Positions 38,611 to 52,089 are shown, counted from the first letter of the stretch. The stretch is DNA of 64,000 nucleotides from Branchinecta lynchi (GCA_023053575.1 JAKZAP010000001.1:15020849-15084848); one strand, 5' to 3'. Made by a program: numbers and translations. The notes: generated by a model from the letters alone, not told the origin.

Positions 38611-40025
38611 ACAAGACCAAAGGTTTCGATGGGCTCCCAAAAATTCAATATCTGATCCAGACAACTGGGTCTTGTCTTAGCCAGATCCAGTCTTCGCCTG
38701 ACTCCTTGAACATTTTTACAATTAAAATTCAGAAACAGATTAAGGCCAAATAGCTAATCACCTGAGAAAACCAAGTTCAGATTTGGATTCAGCATGTGTG
38801 TTTACCCCTATAAGTCATATCTGTTTTGACGAAAACTTCCTGCCACTTTTGCCAATTTCCCGGTTCCGGCCGAACTCCAGAACTACTTGTCCGGCGAAAA
38901 AAGAGCTCAAAGACGAAATCAGGGTATCTTCTTTCCCCAGTAATGAACATCTAATCAACTTCAAATAGAAATTTAGCTTATAACAAATTTTCCGATTCCA
39001 GCCGGATTCTGGTCGAACTATATGTCCGGGTAAAATACGATTGTCACACAGGGACTCAGCATCTCTTCTTACCCCTAAATCGCTTATCTAATCAACTAGA
39101 AATAAAACTTTGACTTCCAACAGTTTTCCGGTTTTGGCCGGATTCCGGACGAACTACATGTCCGGGTAGAAACTTGTTTTCACATAAGTGTTCAGCATGT
39201 CTTCTTGCCCTAAATCGAACATCTAATCAACTCCAAATAAAACTTTTAATTTTGACAAACTTTCTGGTTCGGGCCGGATTCCGGTCGAAGTGTCCGTCGA
39301 GAAAATAGTTTTCACCATCGTCTTCAGCATGTCTCCCTACCTCTAAATCGAACATTTAATCAACTTCAAATAAAACTTTTACTTTCAACAAACTTTCCGG
39401 TTTGGGCCGGATTCCGGGCGAAATACTTGTCCATCGAGAAAATAGTTTTCACCATCATCTTCAGCATGTCTTCCTACCCCTAAATCGAACATCTAATCAA
39501 TTTCAAATAAAACTTTTACTTTCAACAAACTTTCTGGCTTGGGCCGGATTCCGGGCGAAATACTTGTCCGTCGAGAAAATGGTTTTCACCATCGTCTTCA
39601 GCATGTCTTTCTACCCCTAAATCGAACATCTAATCAACTTCAAATAAAACTTTTACTTTCAACAAACTTTCCGGTTTTGGCCGGATTCCGGGCGAACTAC
39701 TTATCAGATGACAAAATGGTTTTCACCGTCGTGTTCAGCATGTCTTCTTACCCCATAATCGACTATCACATTAGCTGTTTCAAAATATTTTGTTTGTCCC
39801 TTAATTTGAATCCCCTCCCCCACCCCTAAATGTAGAGCTACAACGCCCATCTACGAACTTGACTGGTCCGACGACCCAACGAGCCCTCACACCAGGTTTC
39901 ATCAAAATATCTCATTCCCTTCGAGAGTTATCGTGCTTACAGACGGACGGACAGACGGACGGACAGACGGACAACTTTTGCGATGTCATAGGTATCCCTC
40001 CACTTACGTTTTGGGATCCCAAAAA
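38611..40025 (-). repeat. GGGATCCC-bounded repeat element, copy 2
   Basis: Read on the minus strand it starts with the GGGATCCCAAAACGTAAGTG end at 40025 and finishes with CATCGAAACCTTTGGTCTTG at 38611. It holds about eight copies of the ~137-bp unit, the largest copy in the window. The second terminal motif is GGGAGCCC here. Confidence 0.8.
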
Positions 40026-41077
40026 GGAGCATAGATAAGCTCTAGTTTCAGTAGCAACCAGAGAACTTTTAAATTTTAAGAGTCACTTCTGATATCATTT
40101 CTCTACCGCAAACCCAAGTGCAAAAAAAAAGAATGATAAACACAGCTGAACTCGCGAACAGAAATGGATAGAAACAATAGATGGAAGTACTTTCGGACCC
40201 GTGGGAAAAAATTTTGTTCTGTAGACTTTTCTATTTATCAATCAAAGTAGATATGTTGGCTGTGGGGCTGACTGCCGCATATACTTAACACTTGTTGATC
40301 TTAGTCCATCTTGAATTTGAAACTGATGCCTGCCTGCTCGCGTGCTAGAACGGAGCTTTCCACTCGTAAGCACAAACATGGTTTGATGGAACGAAAGGTT
40401 GGCTGCACAACTTATGATAGTCCTCTCTGACATGAGCTATATCACTCTATTTCACTTCGCACACCGTAGGCTCTGGCTCGAGGACAAGCAAAAACCATCC
40501 TTTTTGGCCCCAGGCAAGAGTTCTACGGAGCTTTCCAAAATGTGATGTCATATTCATCAATCCGGCCTAAGGTCCACACTTTCCGTAAAAACCACACAGG
40601 TTAGACCCTTACCACTTACCAGGAATGAAATGAAATCGGCGGAGTAGGAAAAAAAGAGAAAAAAAAAGAGGACAAAACCAAAGTGTTGCTGTCGCAACAC
40701 AATAATACTAGTGAGTAGCGCCAAGACCTATGCTTTTCTTGCTTCGCAAACGGGCCATACTCATAGCGTCGTCGATTATGCATGAGGCATTCAAAGGAGA
40801 CAAACTTGTGGTTCTAGAAATTTCTAGTAAAGCTAAGATGCGGTCTGCACACATCGAGGAAACAGAGGAGGTTGTATCTTTTTTTGCTCTGTTGAGAATA
40901 AGCAGTTATTAGAGCCAACGCAGGTGCATTCCTGATTGAGTTTCAGTAGGGACGTTCCCTATCGCTAGTGAGTCTAGTGTCGCTGTTAGTCAAGTGTGTT
41001 TCACTTTTTGTAAGTCTTTGCGCTATTCCTTAGTGTTATTTCGCCAGAGCGACACTTCGGTTTTGTCCTTTTCCCTT
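40026..41077. other. Non-coding stretch
   Basis: Between two copies of the GGGATCCC family. A phrase AAAACCAAAGTGTTGCTGTC near 40675 is shared with 34185. No convincing exon. Confidence 0.4.
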
Positions 41078-42160
41078 TTAGGGATCCCAAAACGTAAGTG
41101 GAGGGATACCTATGACATCGCAAAAGTTGTCTGTCTGTCTGTCCGTCCGTCTGTCAGCACGATAACCCTCGAAGGGAATGAGATATTTTGATACAACTTG
41201 CTGTGAAGATTCTTTGGGTCAAGTGTAACGTCAAGTTCGTAGATGGGCTCTGTAGCCCCACATTTAGGGGTGGGGTAAGGGCCAAACTAAATATTTTTAA
41301 ACAGCTAATGTGATAGTCGATTATGGGGTAAGAAGACATGCTGAACACGAATATACAAAATATTTGTTTGTCCGACAAGTAGTTCGCCCGGAGTCCGGCA
41401 AAACCCGGAAAGTTGGTTAAAAGTAAAAGTTTCATTTGAAGCTGATTAAATGTTCGATTTAGAGGTAAGAAGAAATGCTGACCACGATGGTGGAAACCAT
41501 TCCTCGCCGGGCAAGTAGTTCGTCTGGAATCCGGCAAAAAACGGAAAGTTGGTTAAAAGTAAAAGTTTTATTTGAAGTTGATGAGATGACAGATTTAGGA
41601 GTAAGAAGTCATGCTGAACACGATGATGAAAACCATTTTCTCGCCGGACAAATAGGTCACCCGAAATCCGGCCAAAACCGGAAAATTTGGGAAAAGCAAA
41701 AGTTTTATTTCAAGTTGATTAGATGACAGATTTAGGGCTAAGGAGACGCTGAATCTGTATATGACAATCATTTTTCACCCGGACATATAATTTGTCTGGA
41801 ATCCGGTTGAAACCGGAAATTTGTTTGTAAGTGATATTTTTATTTGAAGTTGATTAGATGTCTTTTATAGAGATAAGGAGATCCGCTGAATTCTTTTCTG
41901 AGTTTTCTTTTTTTGCGGACAAGTTAGTTTGCTCGGAATTCAGCCGAAACCGGAAATTTGGCAGAAGTAAAGCAGGAAGTTTCGGTCAGTATCCTCAAAA
42001 TAGAAATGGCTGATAGAGGTATATCTGAACTTGGTTTTATCAGATGATTAGCCTGGCGGATGCTGGGTCAGGCGAAGACTGGATCTGGCGAAGACAAGAC
42101 CCAATTGTCTGGATCAAATACTGAACTTTTGGGATCCCATCGGAAACTTTCGTCTTGTTT
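41078..42160 (+). repeat. GGGATCCC-bounded repeat element, copy 3
   Basis: Complete copy: left end TTAGGGATCCCAAAACGTAA at 41078, right end TTTTGGGATCCCATCGGAAA followed by CTTTCGTCTTGTTT at 42160. About four internal units and a distinct right part (GACCCAATTGTCTGGATCAA). Confidence 0.8.
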
Positions 42161-42488
42161 CTTATGCCACCAGTTTCAGCTTATTACTGGAAAGTGGCAA
42201 GGGTCTTCCTATGCGGTTTTTTACGGAAAGTGTGAACCTGAGGCCGGATTGATGAAAATGAATTACACTCTGAAAAGCTCCGTAGAACTTTTGCCTGGGG
42301 CCAAAAAGGATGTTTTTTGCTTGTCTTCGAGCTAGAGCCTACGGTGTGCGAAGTGAAATGAAGTTGTATAGCCTATGCCAGAGAAGACTCTAACAAAACC
42401 ACGCAGACTTTCTCACTTGCCGTGTCTTGCTACCTTCGATCTGTATCATTTGTCGACGGTTGTCTCCGAGAAGTTTTTCCATCAGAAC

Positions 42489-43385
42489 CAGACCAAAGGT
42501 GTCGATGGAATCCCAAAAATATAATATTTGATTCAGACAATTGGGTCTTGTCTTCGCCAGGCTAATCATCAGAGAGAAACAAGTTCAGATATACCTCTAT
42601 AAGCCATATCTATTTTGACGATACTGACCAAGACTTCCTGCTTTACTTCTGCCAAGTTTCCGGTTCTCCCGAATTCCGAGCGAACTACTAGTCCAGCAAA
42701 AAAAGAAATTCAGAAACGAATCCACCGTATCTCCTTATAAAGAACGTCTAATCGACTTTAGACAAAACTTTGACTTAAAAAGAAATTCCGGTTACAACCT
42801 GATTCTGGACTAATTAGATTTCCGGGTAAATAATGATTGCCATATACAGACTCAGCCCTCTTCTTACCCCTTAATCTGTCATTTAATCAAACTTTTGTTT
42901 TTAACAAATTTTCCGGTTTTGGCTGGATTCCGGAGGAACTAGTTGTTCGGCGAGAAAATGGTTTCACCATCGTGTCCAGCATGTCATTTTACCCCTAAAT
43001 CGAACATTTAATCAACTTCAAATGAAACTTTTACTTGTAACCAACTTTCCGGTTTTTGCCGGATTCCGGACGAACTACTTGTCTGGCGAGAAATTTTTCA
43101 ATATCGTGCTCAGAATGCCTTCTTAACACATAATCGACTATCATATTAGCTGTTTAAAATATTTTGCTTGTCCCTTAATTTGAACCCCCTCTCCCACCCC
43201 TAAATATAGGGCTACAGAGCCCATCTACGAACTTGACCATACCCTTGACCCAGTCAATCTCTCACCAAGTTTCATCAAAATATCTCATTCCCTTCGAGAG
43301 TTATCGTGCTTACAGACAGACGGACAGACGAACTTTTTTGCGATGTCATAGGAATCCCTCCACTTACGTTTTGGGATCCCAAAAA
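42489..43385 (-). repeat. GGGATCCC-bounded repeat element, copy 4
   Basis: Complete copy in the opposite orientation to copy 3 and only about 330 bp from it: GACCAAAGGTGTCGATGGAA at 42489 and CCACTTACGTTTTGGGATCC at the other end. Confidence 0.8.
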
Positions 43386-43992
43386 CTGGGTGTAAATTAG
43401 TTCCCTGTTTTCGCTACATGTCAACGGGTCTCGGAAAAAGCTTAAAACAGCCTAAAACCGTGGGATATTTCTTGAGAGCACAGCCTAGTTTTAAAGTATT
43501 CAAATATTTTAAATACTGTAAGTTGAAGAGTAAATAGTGCGAGGGGTCCTTTAAAAGTTATCTCATTGCTAAAGAAATTAGAGCTTATCCTTTGCGCATT
43601 TCTAGATTTTGATAATAGAAAGTTTGCCTACGGCAAAAAAGTCAACTTTTGAACAGATAGCGTTTTGTGCACTTTTTAAAAGAACCTGCAAGTACGGGTC
43701 CGGTACGACTGTCACTGTTGAATCATCTTTAGCCTACTGTGACCCACTTATCTACCCGTCGCGTGCCTTGCTTGATCGTCACTGGCTAATCATATTAGCA
43801 AGGTGTGTAGGGGCGGCCAGGAATTTTATCTTGGAACCAAATTCTAATTTAGAACACTCTCACATTTCTGACTCTGAAGTCTCGTTCCACGTTGGTTTCC
43901 GCAGGGGCAGCACCGTGCCAACCTTACTCAGCTTAGTCAGGATGGATAAAAAACCTTCCCAAACGGTTATTAATATATATTTTTTTTTTCAG

Positions 43993-44095
43993 AGGAAATG
44001 TGTGGAAACCTGCCGTTACTCCATTGGCGGAGCCGAAGATCCTACGGAATGGCGAGCAAATTTTGACGAAGACGTCGCTAGCTTCCAATCAGCAG
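43993..44095 (+). CDS. Possible internal exon, unassigned
   Basis: Preceded by a long T tract and CAG (ATATTTTTTTTTTTCAG), followed by GTACGC after CAG. It translates RKCVETCRYSIGGAEDPTEW RANFDEDVASFQSAG without repeats. It could be an exon of the PDZ-LIM gene between PDZ and the ZM region, but its 3' phase (1) does not fit the next accepted exon at 52090 (phase 0), so another exon would be needed in between. Not recognised as a domain. Confidence 0.3.
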
Positions 44096-44931
44096 GTACG
44101 CAAAACAGTTTGACTGGTTCACTTTTTCCAGAAATGCCGGATTTGTGGTGTGTAGTTATGGCCCCGTATGGATTGTTGGCTACCAGACGTTTGGGCGTCC
44201 GGTTCTAGTTATCCAGTCTGGTGTCCTCCAGGCGTGTTACTGAAGCTTGCCTCGTGAATTTACTGGACTCCTCTCCGCTTACCTTTTTCTTCGTTCTGCG
44301 TTCACACTCAGGGCTTCTTCCGAGTTTTTGGTCTTCCCTTCACCAAACTGAATACAAATCCCAATGTTTGTTGACCAGTCGTTGAATGGGTTTTCTGAGG
44401 CGGAAATAAAACATATTCACCTTCCATAGGACATTTGGTATAACCCGCCCAGGATTCCATAGATTAGCGAGATTTAGCATCGTCAGTGAAGCGTGTATAA
44501 TATGGCAAGTGTGACGTGAATGTCGAACGATTGACGACAACAGGTATAGAAGGGAGTATTTGCGGGGTTATCTGTGGCCTCTTTAACGAATGGGAGAATA
44601 CATCAGCGTTTCCGATTCAAAGTATGGTATGTTAAGATCGTTGTATAAACCGGGCTGATGTTTACCTCTGTATGGGCAAACTTCAGTTCTATAAGATCTG
44701 CTAGCACTTTGCTGCAGATCAAACCCTACTAAGGTTCTAGGCAGATATTTATGAAATTGCTATTGGAACTTATGTTACTCTGTCTGAAAAAAGAAAGACA
44801 CAAATGCAAGATATATGTCAAAGTGACAGCTGCGTTTGGTAGAAACAGGCCTGAAATTTTTTGATAGAAAACAGGCAAAAGGAAACGATAGTAGGGGCAG
44901 TCTGAGCGTTTTGAGACAGCATGAAAGAACC
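44096..44931. other. Non-coding stretch, nothing recognised
   Basis: No frame or repeat with support. Confidence 0.35.
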
Positions 44932-45271
44932 TCTTGTTGTCTTAATTGGCAGAAGATTAGGCAAACAGATTAGCTCAATTCGTTGAGAGAACAGCTTCAT
45001 GAATCTAGAGGAAACTTTCAGAGGCGAGCCGCTCGATTGTATAGAGTGTGCTCATAAAAAATAAAGTCCAACCAGAATCTGATGAAACCTGTAATCCTCA
45101 TCTTGTTCTCTTAATTGGCAGACGATTAGGCAAACAGATTAGCTCAACTCGTTGAGAGAATACCGAAGCTTCATGAATCTAGAGGGAACTTTCAGAGGCG
45201 AGCCGATCGATTGTATAGAGTGTGCTCATCAAAAATAAAGTCCAACCAGAATCTGATGAAACCTGTAATCT
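44932..45271. repeat. Two tandem ~168-bp units
   Basis: CTTAATTGGCAGA(A/C)GATTAG ... AATCTGATGAAACCTGTAATC occurs at 44932-45096 and again at 45100-45271 with few changes. Non-coding. Confidence 0.8.
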
Positions 45272-46230
45272 TGGAAAAAATTACATCCTCTGATAAAATT
45301 TATAAGGTGGTGTATTTCGATATAAAGAGCATTTTGGATCGACATGTTCTATGAGCCTTCAGATACCATGATCTTACGGTCCTAATGTGGGATGGACGAA
45401 AGACAGAGTATGTGGTTAAGGGGTTGATTAGCGATATATAACATGTGTACGCGATATTATCCTTTGGGATTTCATCGAAACGTGTTTGCGAAACGATATA
45501 TCTCCTAAAATTTGCTTGATCTTGCGCAGCCGCTATATTTAGAACTTTGAAACAGTTTCGCTCCGTTCGCATTTGCAAAATCTCTCTGCTTTTGCTGTCA
45601 GTTCACTGACATGTTTCCCAGATCAACCCGTCAGGATACTTCGCTCGTCCAGAAATATGTCTCGAAAAATGATGTTACGGTTCGACTAGGTTCGTCCCAT
45701 AAAGCGGTAATACTTGTCAGGTTTTGGTACTCCTCACTGATTTCATTGGAACAGACTATGGGAATGTTTCACCTGACGTATGCATGGGTGGTCATTGTAG
45801 TCTGTTCCGAGGGTTTCTGGCGAGTAAAGTCTCAATATTACTTTGATGCCTGAGATTGCATCACCTCAGAAGACGACGGTGAAAAGTTAGGGTCGATTAT
45901 TAAAGCTAATAATCTAGTCTTCAGTTTCTGCTTGACACTCTTGACACAACATATCCCTCTTGTGGGTCACTGTCGATACCAGCCCCGATTTCTTCAGTCT
46001 TGTCCTACATAATAAGCAGTTTCAAGCAAGAACAGAAATAAAATGGAAGGAGAAGTTGAAAATGTTCTCAAGGGATGAGCTTATTACATTCCACTCTTTA
46101 GAAATCACAGATACTGCAAGCCCAATTACCCAAAGATGGTCCATTGTAGGCCACTCATGAAAGGAAACTAAGAGTTCTGGCGTATCCGAACCGCATCCAG
46201 GTTCTGAGCAAAGGTTCAGCCATTCGGAGC
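45272..46230. other. Non-coding stretch
   Basis: Short frames only; no recognised exon or repeat until the next GGGATCCC element. Confidence 0.35.
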
Positions 46231-47376
46231 AAGACCAAAGGTTTCGATGGGATCCCAAAAATTCAGTATCTGATCCAGACAACTCGGTCTTGTCTTAGCC
46301 AGATCCAGTCATCGCTAGACTCCTCGAACATTTTTACAATTAAAATTCAGAAACAGATTAAGGCCAAATAGCTAGTCATCTGAGAAAACCAAGTTCAGGT
46401 ATGGATTCAGCATGTGTGTTTACCTCTATAAGTCATATCTGTTTTGACGAAAACTTCCTGCCACTTCTGCCAATTTCCTGGTTTCGGCCGAACTCCAGAA
46501 CTACTTGTCCGGCGAAAAAAGAAAGCTCAAAAACGAACTCAGGGTATCTTCTTTCCCCAATAATGAACATCTAATCAACTTCAAATACAAATTTAACTTA
46601 TAACAAATTTCCCGACTCCAGTCGGATTCGGGTCTAACTAAATTTCCGGGTAAAATATGATTGTCAAACACGGATTCAGCATCTCTTCTTACCCTTAAAT
46701 CGGTTATCTAATCAACTAGAAATAAAACTTAAGCTTCTAACAATTTTCCGGTTTTGGCCGGATTCGGGGGGAACTACATGTCCAGGTAGAAATTTTTTTC
46801 ACATAAGTGTTCAGCTTGTCTTCTTGCCCTAAATCGAACATCTAATCAACTCCAAATAAAACTTTTACTTTTAACAAACTTTCCGGTTTGGGCCGGATTC
46901 CGGTCGAACTACTTGTCCGTCGAGAAAATGGTTTTCACCATCGTCCTCAGCATGTCTTCTTACCCCTAAATCGAACATTTAATGAACTTCAAATACAACT
47001 TTTACTTTTAACAAACTTTTCGGTTTTGGCCGGATTCTGGTCGAACTACTTGTCCGGCGAGAAAATTACTTTCATATCAATGAAATTAAAAGTTATCTCA
47101 TTGGAGCATGTCTCCTTACCCCTTTATCTGCTATCTCATTAGCTATTACAAAATATTTTGTTCGTCCCTTAAAACCCCTCCCCCGCCCCTAAATGTAGGG
47201 CTACAGAGCCTATCTACGAACTCTACTTGTACCTTGACCCAAAGAACATTCACACCCAGTTTCATCAAAATATCTCAGTCCCTTAGAGAGATATCATGCT
47301 CACAGACGGACGGACAAACGGACAACTTTTACATAGTCATAGGTATCCCTCCACTTACGTTTTGGGATCCCAAAAA
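46231..47376 (-). repeat. GGGATCCC-bounded repeat element, copy 5
   Basis: Complete copy: AAGACCAAAGGTTTCGATGG (46231) to TACGTTTTGGGATCCCAAAA (47376), with about six internal units. Its sequence at 46240-46560 is nearly the same as 38620-38945, so copies 2 and 5 are close relatives. Confidence 0.8.
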
Positions 47377-47718
47377 ATACCAGTTAGAATTCCGAACTTC
47401 TCAGTCGCGCCATTGTCTGTCTTATGTGACTGCATCTTTGATTAGGAGCACGAGTTCAATTGTTCTACCCCCCCTCTATCTCTGACTTCGAAAAAATGAA
47501 ATCGGGGGTTTTCCGGCGGTTGAGCCACAAGCTATGGAAATGTTTCAGATGGCGGATCGACCTGCAGTGAGATCTTGCACAGGTGTATTCTGCCAAACTA
47601 CGCATTAAAAAATGGCAAACAAGGACGTATCAGAACGGCAAATAAATTAACGCTACAAAACCCACCTAGTCACTTTTCTGATATATTCCTTAAGTCATTT
47701 GTGCCATATTTTGCGAAG

Positions 47719-48709
47719 TTTTTGGGATCCCAAAACGTAAGTGGAGGGATACCTATGACATCGCAAAAGTTGTCCGTCTGTCCGTCCGTCTGTGCACACT
47801 ATAACTCTCGAAGAGAATGAGATATTTTGATGAAACTTGGTGTGAGCACTCTTTGGGTCAAGAGTAAGGTCGAGTTCGGAGTTGGGCTCTGTAGCTCTAG
47901 ATTTAGGGGTGGGGGAGGGGGTTTAAATTAAGGGGCAAATGAAATATTTTTAAACAGATGATGTGATAGTCTATTATGGGGTAAGAAGACATGTTGAACA
48001 CGGTGGTGAAAACCATTGTGTCATCGGACAAGTAGTTCGCTCGGAATCCAGCCAAAACCGGAAAATTTGTTAAAAGTAAAAGTTTTATTTGAAGCTGATT
48101 AGATATTCGATAGAGGTAAGAAGACATGATGAACACGATGGTGAAAACCATTTTTTCGCCGGACAAGTAGTTAGCGTATTCTGCCAAAACCGGAAAATCT
48201 TTTAAAAGTAAGTTTTATTTGAAGTTGATTAGATGTTCGATTTAGGGGTAAGAAGACATGCTGAATACGACGGTGAAAACCATTTTTTTTCGCCCGACAA
48301 TTAGCTAGCCCGGAATCCGGCCAAAACCGGAAAGTCTTTTAAAAGTAAAAGTTTTATTTGAAGTTGACCAGATGTTCGATTTAGGGGTAGAAAGATATGC
48401 GGAAAACGATGGTGAAAACCATTTTCTCGCAGGGCAAGAAGTTCGCCCGGAATTCGGCCAAAACCGGAAAGTTTGTTAAAAGTAAAAGTTTTATTTGAAG
48501 TTGATTAGATGACATATTTAGTGGTAAAAAGACACGCTGAATCTGTATATGACAATCTTTTTTTACCGGGACATATAGCTTGTTCGGAATCCGGTTGAAA
48601 CCGAATTTTTTTATAAGAAGTTTTACTTGAAGTTGATTAGATGTTCTTTGTACGGATAAGGAGCTACGCTGAATTCGCTTCTGAACTTTTTTTTTTCTGG
48701 ACAAGTAGA
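47719..48709 (+). repeat. GGGATCCC-bounded repeat element, copy 6 (truncated)
   Basis: Left end TTTTTGGGATCCCAAAACGT at 47719; about six units; ends at TTCTGGACAAGTAGA without a right terminus, as copy 1 does. Confidence 0.75.
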
Positions 48710-48810
48710 CACGTATACGTTTGATTATGTTACGAAAGTTGCGAATTCGTACACATTTTAAAATGTATTGTACATATAATTTGTGTTTAGTTTAAATTGA
48801 CAGTCCTATG

Positions 48811-48992
48811 CAGGCCCGTATCCAGGAATTTATTTCGGGGGGGGGGGGGGGGGATTATTGCCTGCTGGTCGGACAAAAAAGTACAAAAAATACATAGATC
48901 AAAGGGAAAAGCCCATAAAAATCATTATTTTTGTATGTTTCGGGGGGGGGGGGGGTCAACCCCCTACCCCCCCCCCCCTGGATACGGCTTTG
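48811..48992 (+). mobile_element. CAGGCCCGTATCCAGG MITE, copy b
   Basis: CAGGCCCGTATCCAGGAATT with a G tract at the left, a C tract and CCTGGATACGGCTTTG at the right. Core GGTCGGACAAAAAAG. Confidence 0.75.
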
Positions 48993-50721
48993 GAGTCCTA
49001 TGTTATCGTGTTGTAAAACAGATATTCAGGAATAAATACGATGATTGATGATTGATCTTCTCGGGGAGGCTTGTTTTGATCGTTTGCCCTTTTTTTCAAG
49101 CTGTTTCATGAAGATTGTTATAGTACCTAAAACATTCACCCATATTTTTGGCACAAGATCATGATGGGAAGAGACCATTACCGTGGATTTTCCGATTGGG
49201 CTGACGTGTTGAAATCGGAGCAATCAGACGGGAGATCTTGAAAATGTGCGCGATAATCACACTTTCTTCCTCTGATTTTGAAAGCAAAGATAACAAGCCA
49301 GTATCCGGATGTAGAACTTGTATATTGGATTCCGAACATAACTGCAGGAATACCCTTGAATTCATATTTTGGTCCTTTTGCCCGTGTTGTCGTAAGTCTC
49401 GAACTAGTTGACAAATTTCGATGAAACTTTCCTGCGGTGAGCCTTGGACAAGTTTTCAGCTCTCAGGGCTAAGGAGTCTACGGAAAAAACTTTAGTAGGC
49501 TTTTTACCAAAGTTAATAGAAGGTCGACAGAAGCCACAGAGCACTAAGTAGATACGCTACTACTAGGAATACCGTATTTTTATAAAAAAAAAAAATTTAC
49601 CTCAGAATCCGACCCAGATACGGTGAAAACCGGAAACTAGGCTGGAGAACGTGTTTGTTCAGGATGTCATGCTAATTTTACGACTCTATTGGTTAGGTCA
49701 GGCTACTTGTTTTGAATTAGTTGCGTTCAAGTATATATTAAAACGTATATTAAAGCAGACTCAGTTTGCCTCCAAAAGCCACCATAATAATAGCTTATGG
49801 TGGCTGTATGCTAGGCTTGTTAACTTTCGTTCCGATTGTACAAACACTGCTTGGAAAGACCTATCTTGTTTCGGATTCGTGAGCCGGACAGCTTCTCGGA
49901 TTCTAAGTAAATCAAGTTGACGAACATTTTCATTATCCCCAAGGGCCCGTGGTCATTTGTACCTCGAGACAGCGCGAACCTTAGCTGACACCCTTATCTA
50001 CTATATTTATCCTTGTGCCATATGAGCTTACAGATCTTGTTGATATGCCCTCTGCGGTGAATACTTGGTTTTGAGTAGGGGTGCTTATCTTTTTGCCCCG
50101 CCGAAGGCCAGATTGGGGACCGAAATATCGGTATATTCGAAGTGAAGTTTATAAATAAATAAACTTTGGTTCTAGCCGCGAAATGTCACAGGAAATCTCT
50201 ACAACTCATCTCCCAAACCATATCCTGGAAGACGGCGCAGTGGTGATAAGACAAACCACCTGGTCAACAATAACTACTTGTTTAGAAACATGGAGATAAA
50301 CGAGAAGAGATATGACTCATTAGACACTAATGCTCTCCTGGAATGCACTCCAGGTTCCAGAATTGAGTCCAAAGCCCATCCTGAGAGGGGAATTGAATCA
50401 GTAAGAACATCATTCAAGTCTGGTGGCCTGAAGGGTTGGCGATATTTGTTTCGGTGTCTTCTGGTAGTGCGTTCTTGGTGATGGTTGGCGTAGTGTAGAC
50501 TAGCTCTATTCAGTACTTGACTGATGACATAGGTTCATTTCGTTTTCACTCACGTTAGTGAGTTTAAATGTGGGCTGGTTGTGATACGCTTTTCTCATAT
50601 TTTAATTTTATCACCCGCTCTCGTTGAAAGTATTTCTTAATGCTTCCCGCCTTTGGTTCTGGTGCCTTACAACTTTTGGTCAATAATAGCAACTACCAAT
50701 AATTTGAAGCTCGAAACTGAG
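48993..50721. other. Non-coding stretch
   Basis: Possible old LINE tails occur near 49030 (ATGATTGATGATTGAT) and 50145-50165 (ATAAATAAATAAAC). No exon with both splice sites recognised; the PDZ exons of the downstream PDZ-LIM gene were looked for here and not found. Confidence 0.4.
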
Positions 50722-51114
50722 TTTTTGGGATCCCAAGACGCAAGTAGAGGGATACCTGTGACTTCGTAAAGGTTGTCCGTCTGTCCACCCGTCTGTCAGC
50801 ACGATAACTCTCCAAGGGAATAAGATATTTTGATAGACCTTGGTGTCAGGCCCGTATCCAGGAGTTTATTCGGGGGGGGGGGGGGGGGGGGGCGCTGGTC
50901 TGACCAAAAGGACAAAAAAGATGTATATCAGATTTTAAAGCCTACAAAAAAACGATTACTTTTGTGGGTTTCGGGGGGGGGGGGGCTTCTTCTGCTTATT
51001 AATCTTAATAGTAAAATTGTTCAAGGAGTCTGGCGAAGACCGGATATCTAGAAGACTCATTTATCTGGATCAGAAATTAAATTTGTTGGGATCCCATCGA
51101 ACCCTTTGGTCTTT
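50722..51114 (+). repeat. GGGATCCC-bounded repeat element, copy 7 (internal deletion plus nested MITE)
   Basis: Left end GTTTTTGGGATCCCAAGACG and right end GTTGGGATCCCATCGAACCC enclose only about 390 bp. All internal 137-bp units are gone and a CAGGCCCGTATCCAGG MITE occupies the middle. Confidence 0.8.
50847..50990 (+). mobile_element. CAGGCCCGTATCCAGG MITE, copy c (truncated)
   Basis: CAGGCCCGTATCCAGGAGTT, G tract, ACCAAAAGGACAAAAAAGAT core, second G tract; the far inverted end is missing. Confidence 0.65.
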
Positions 51115-52089
51115 TTTCACAAGGTACACTTTTCCTTTAGTACACCGACTGCATCCAGTCAGCAAGTGCAAACTTTTTTACTTGGTGGGATAAAATAAGT
51201 AAAATAAGCTGATCAAGACATGTTTGCAGTTTTCAAGGTGCCAGACAATGATGTAGCCTTTCAGTTAGTCTCTTTCGTACACAAAGTTTTTCGACCTGCC
51301 AAGTGAATGAGATCTGGCGACAGAAGAAGCGGATAGTTTTCATTTTCAAAATCTCAGAAAAATGATTATGCAGACATGTGCTCGAGTGTGTCATCTGGAG
51401 AACGAAATGCGACGGTGGTCGCGACGTCTTGTCTCATTGTTATGACTACTGTCGCTTAGGGTCGCATTCTTACAGTTATGCACTGAACTTTAGGTTCGGA
51501 TAATTTTGAATTTGGAACGATGTTTCGAAACCAAAGTGAAAGACTAATCCGGCCCACGACAGTACATTTGGAAGAGAGTACGTCATTCGGCCCCAAGCGA
51601 GGTCAAATTCGTCCCATGTTCGATTTCATTTCTCGGTCCGCGGTTGTACATATGGACCGCAAATTTACGCCGACCATTGATTTATTCATTATCCGTGTAA
51701 GACTGGAATCCGGCACTATCTGTTTCACCAAGTCACCCAAACACACATTTAAAAGTTATGATTGAAAGTCAATGTGCCATCATTTTCATCAACACTTCTT
51801 CCCCCCCCCCCCGTAGGCTATGACTATCCTGACCTTAATTATCAACAAAAAGAACCTGCTTATGTTTGTCCGTTCTTGGATCGGATTTACACATATAGTT
51901 GTCCTTAGATTTGGTTACTAAAATGTTTGTGTAACCCATGTAATTCTCCTGCTCCCTGGACATTATGAATCTAAATCATTCACTTTAGCGGCTAATTGGA
52001 AACATTCGCTAGAGTGGAGTTAGCGTGCGTTCCGGCCATCTGTGTTGTGACGTGCGTGTCAAGTTATTTATGTCATGTTAATGTTTTAG
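51115..52089. other. Non-coding stretch upstream of the PDZ-LIM exon
   Basis: An 81-codon frame at 51520-51765 has no recognised domain. Probably intron. Confidence 0.35.

Noticed and set aside
39402..39829. Repetitive frames such as ENGFHHRLQHVFLPLNRTSN in several places
   Set aside because: Translations of the 137-bp units of the GGGATCCC family (also at 2259, 41154, 46888, 47903, 48381), not genes.
43609..44208. 199-codon open frame
   Set aside because: Only the central part (43993-44095) has splice-site support; the rest reads through a T tract and looks random, so only the small exon candidate was kept.
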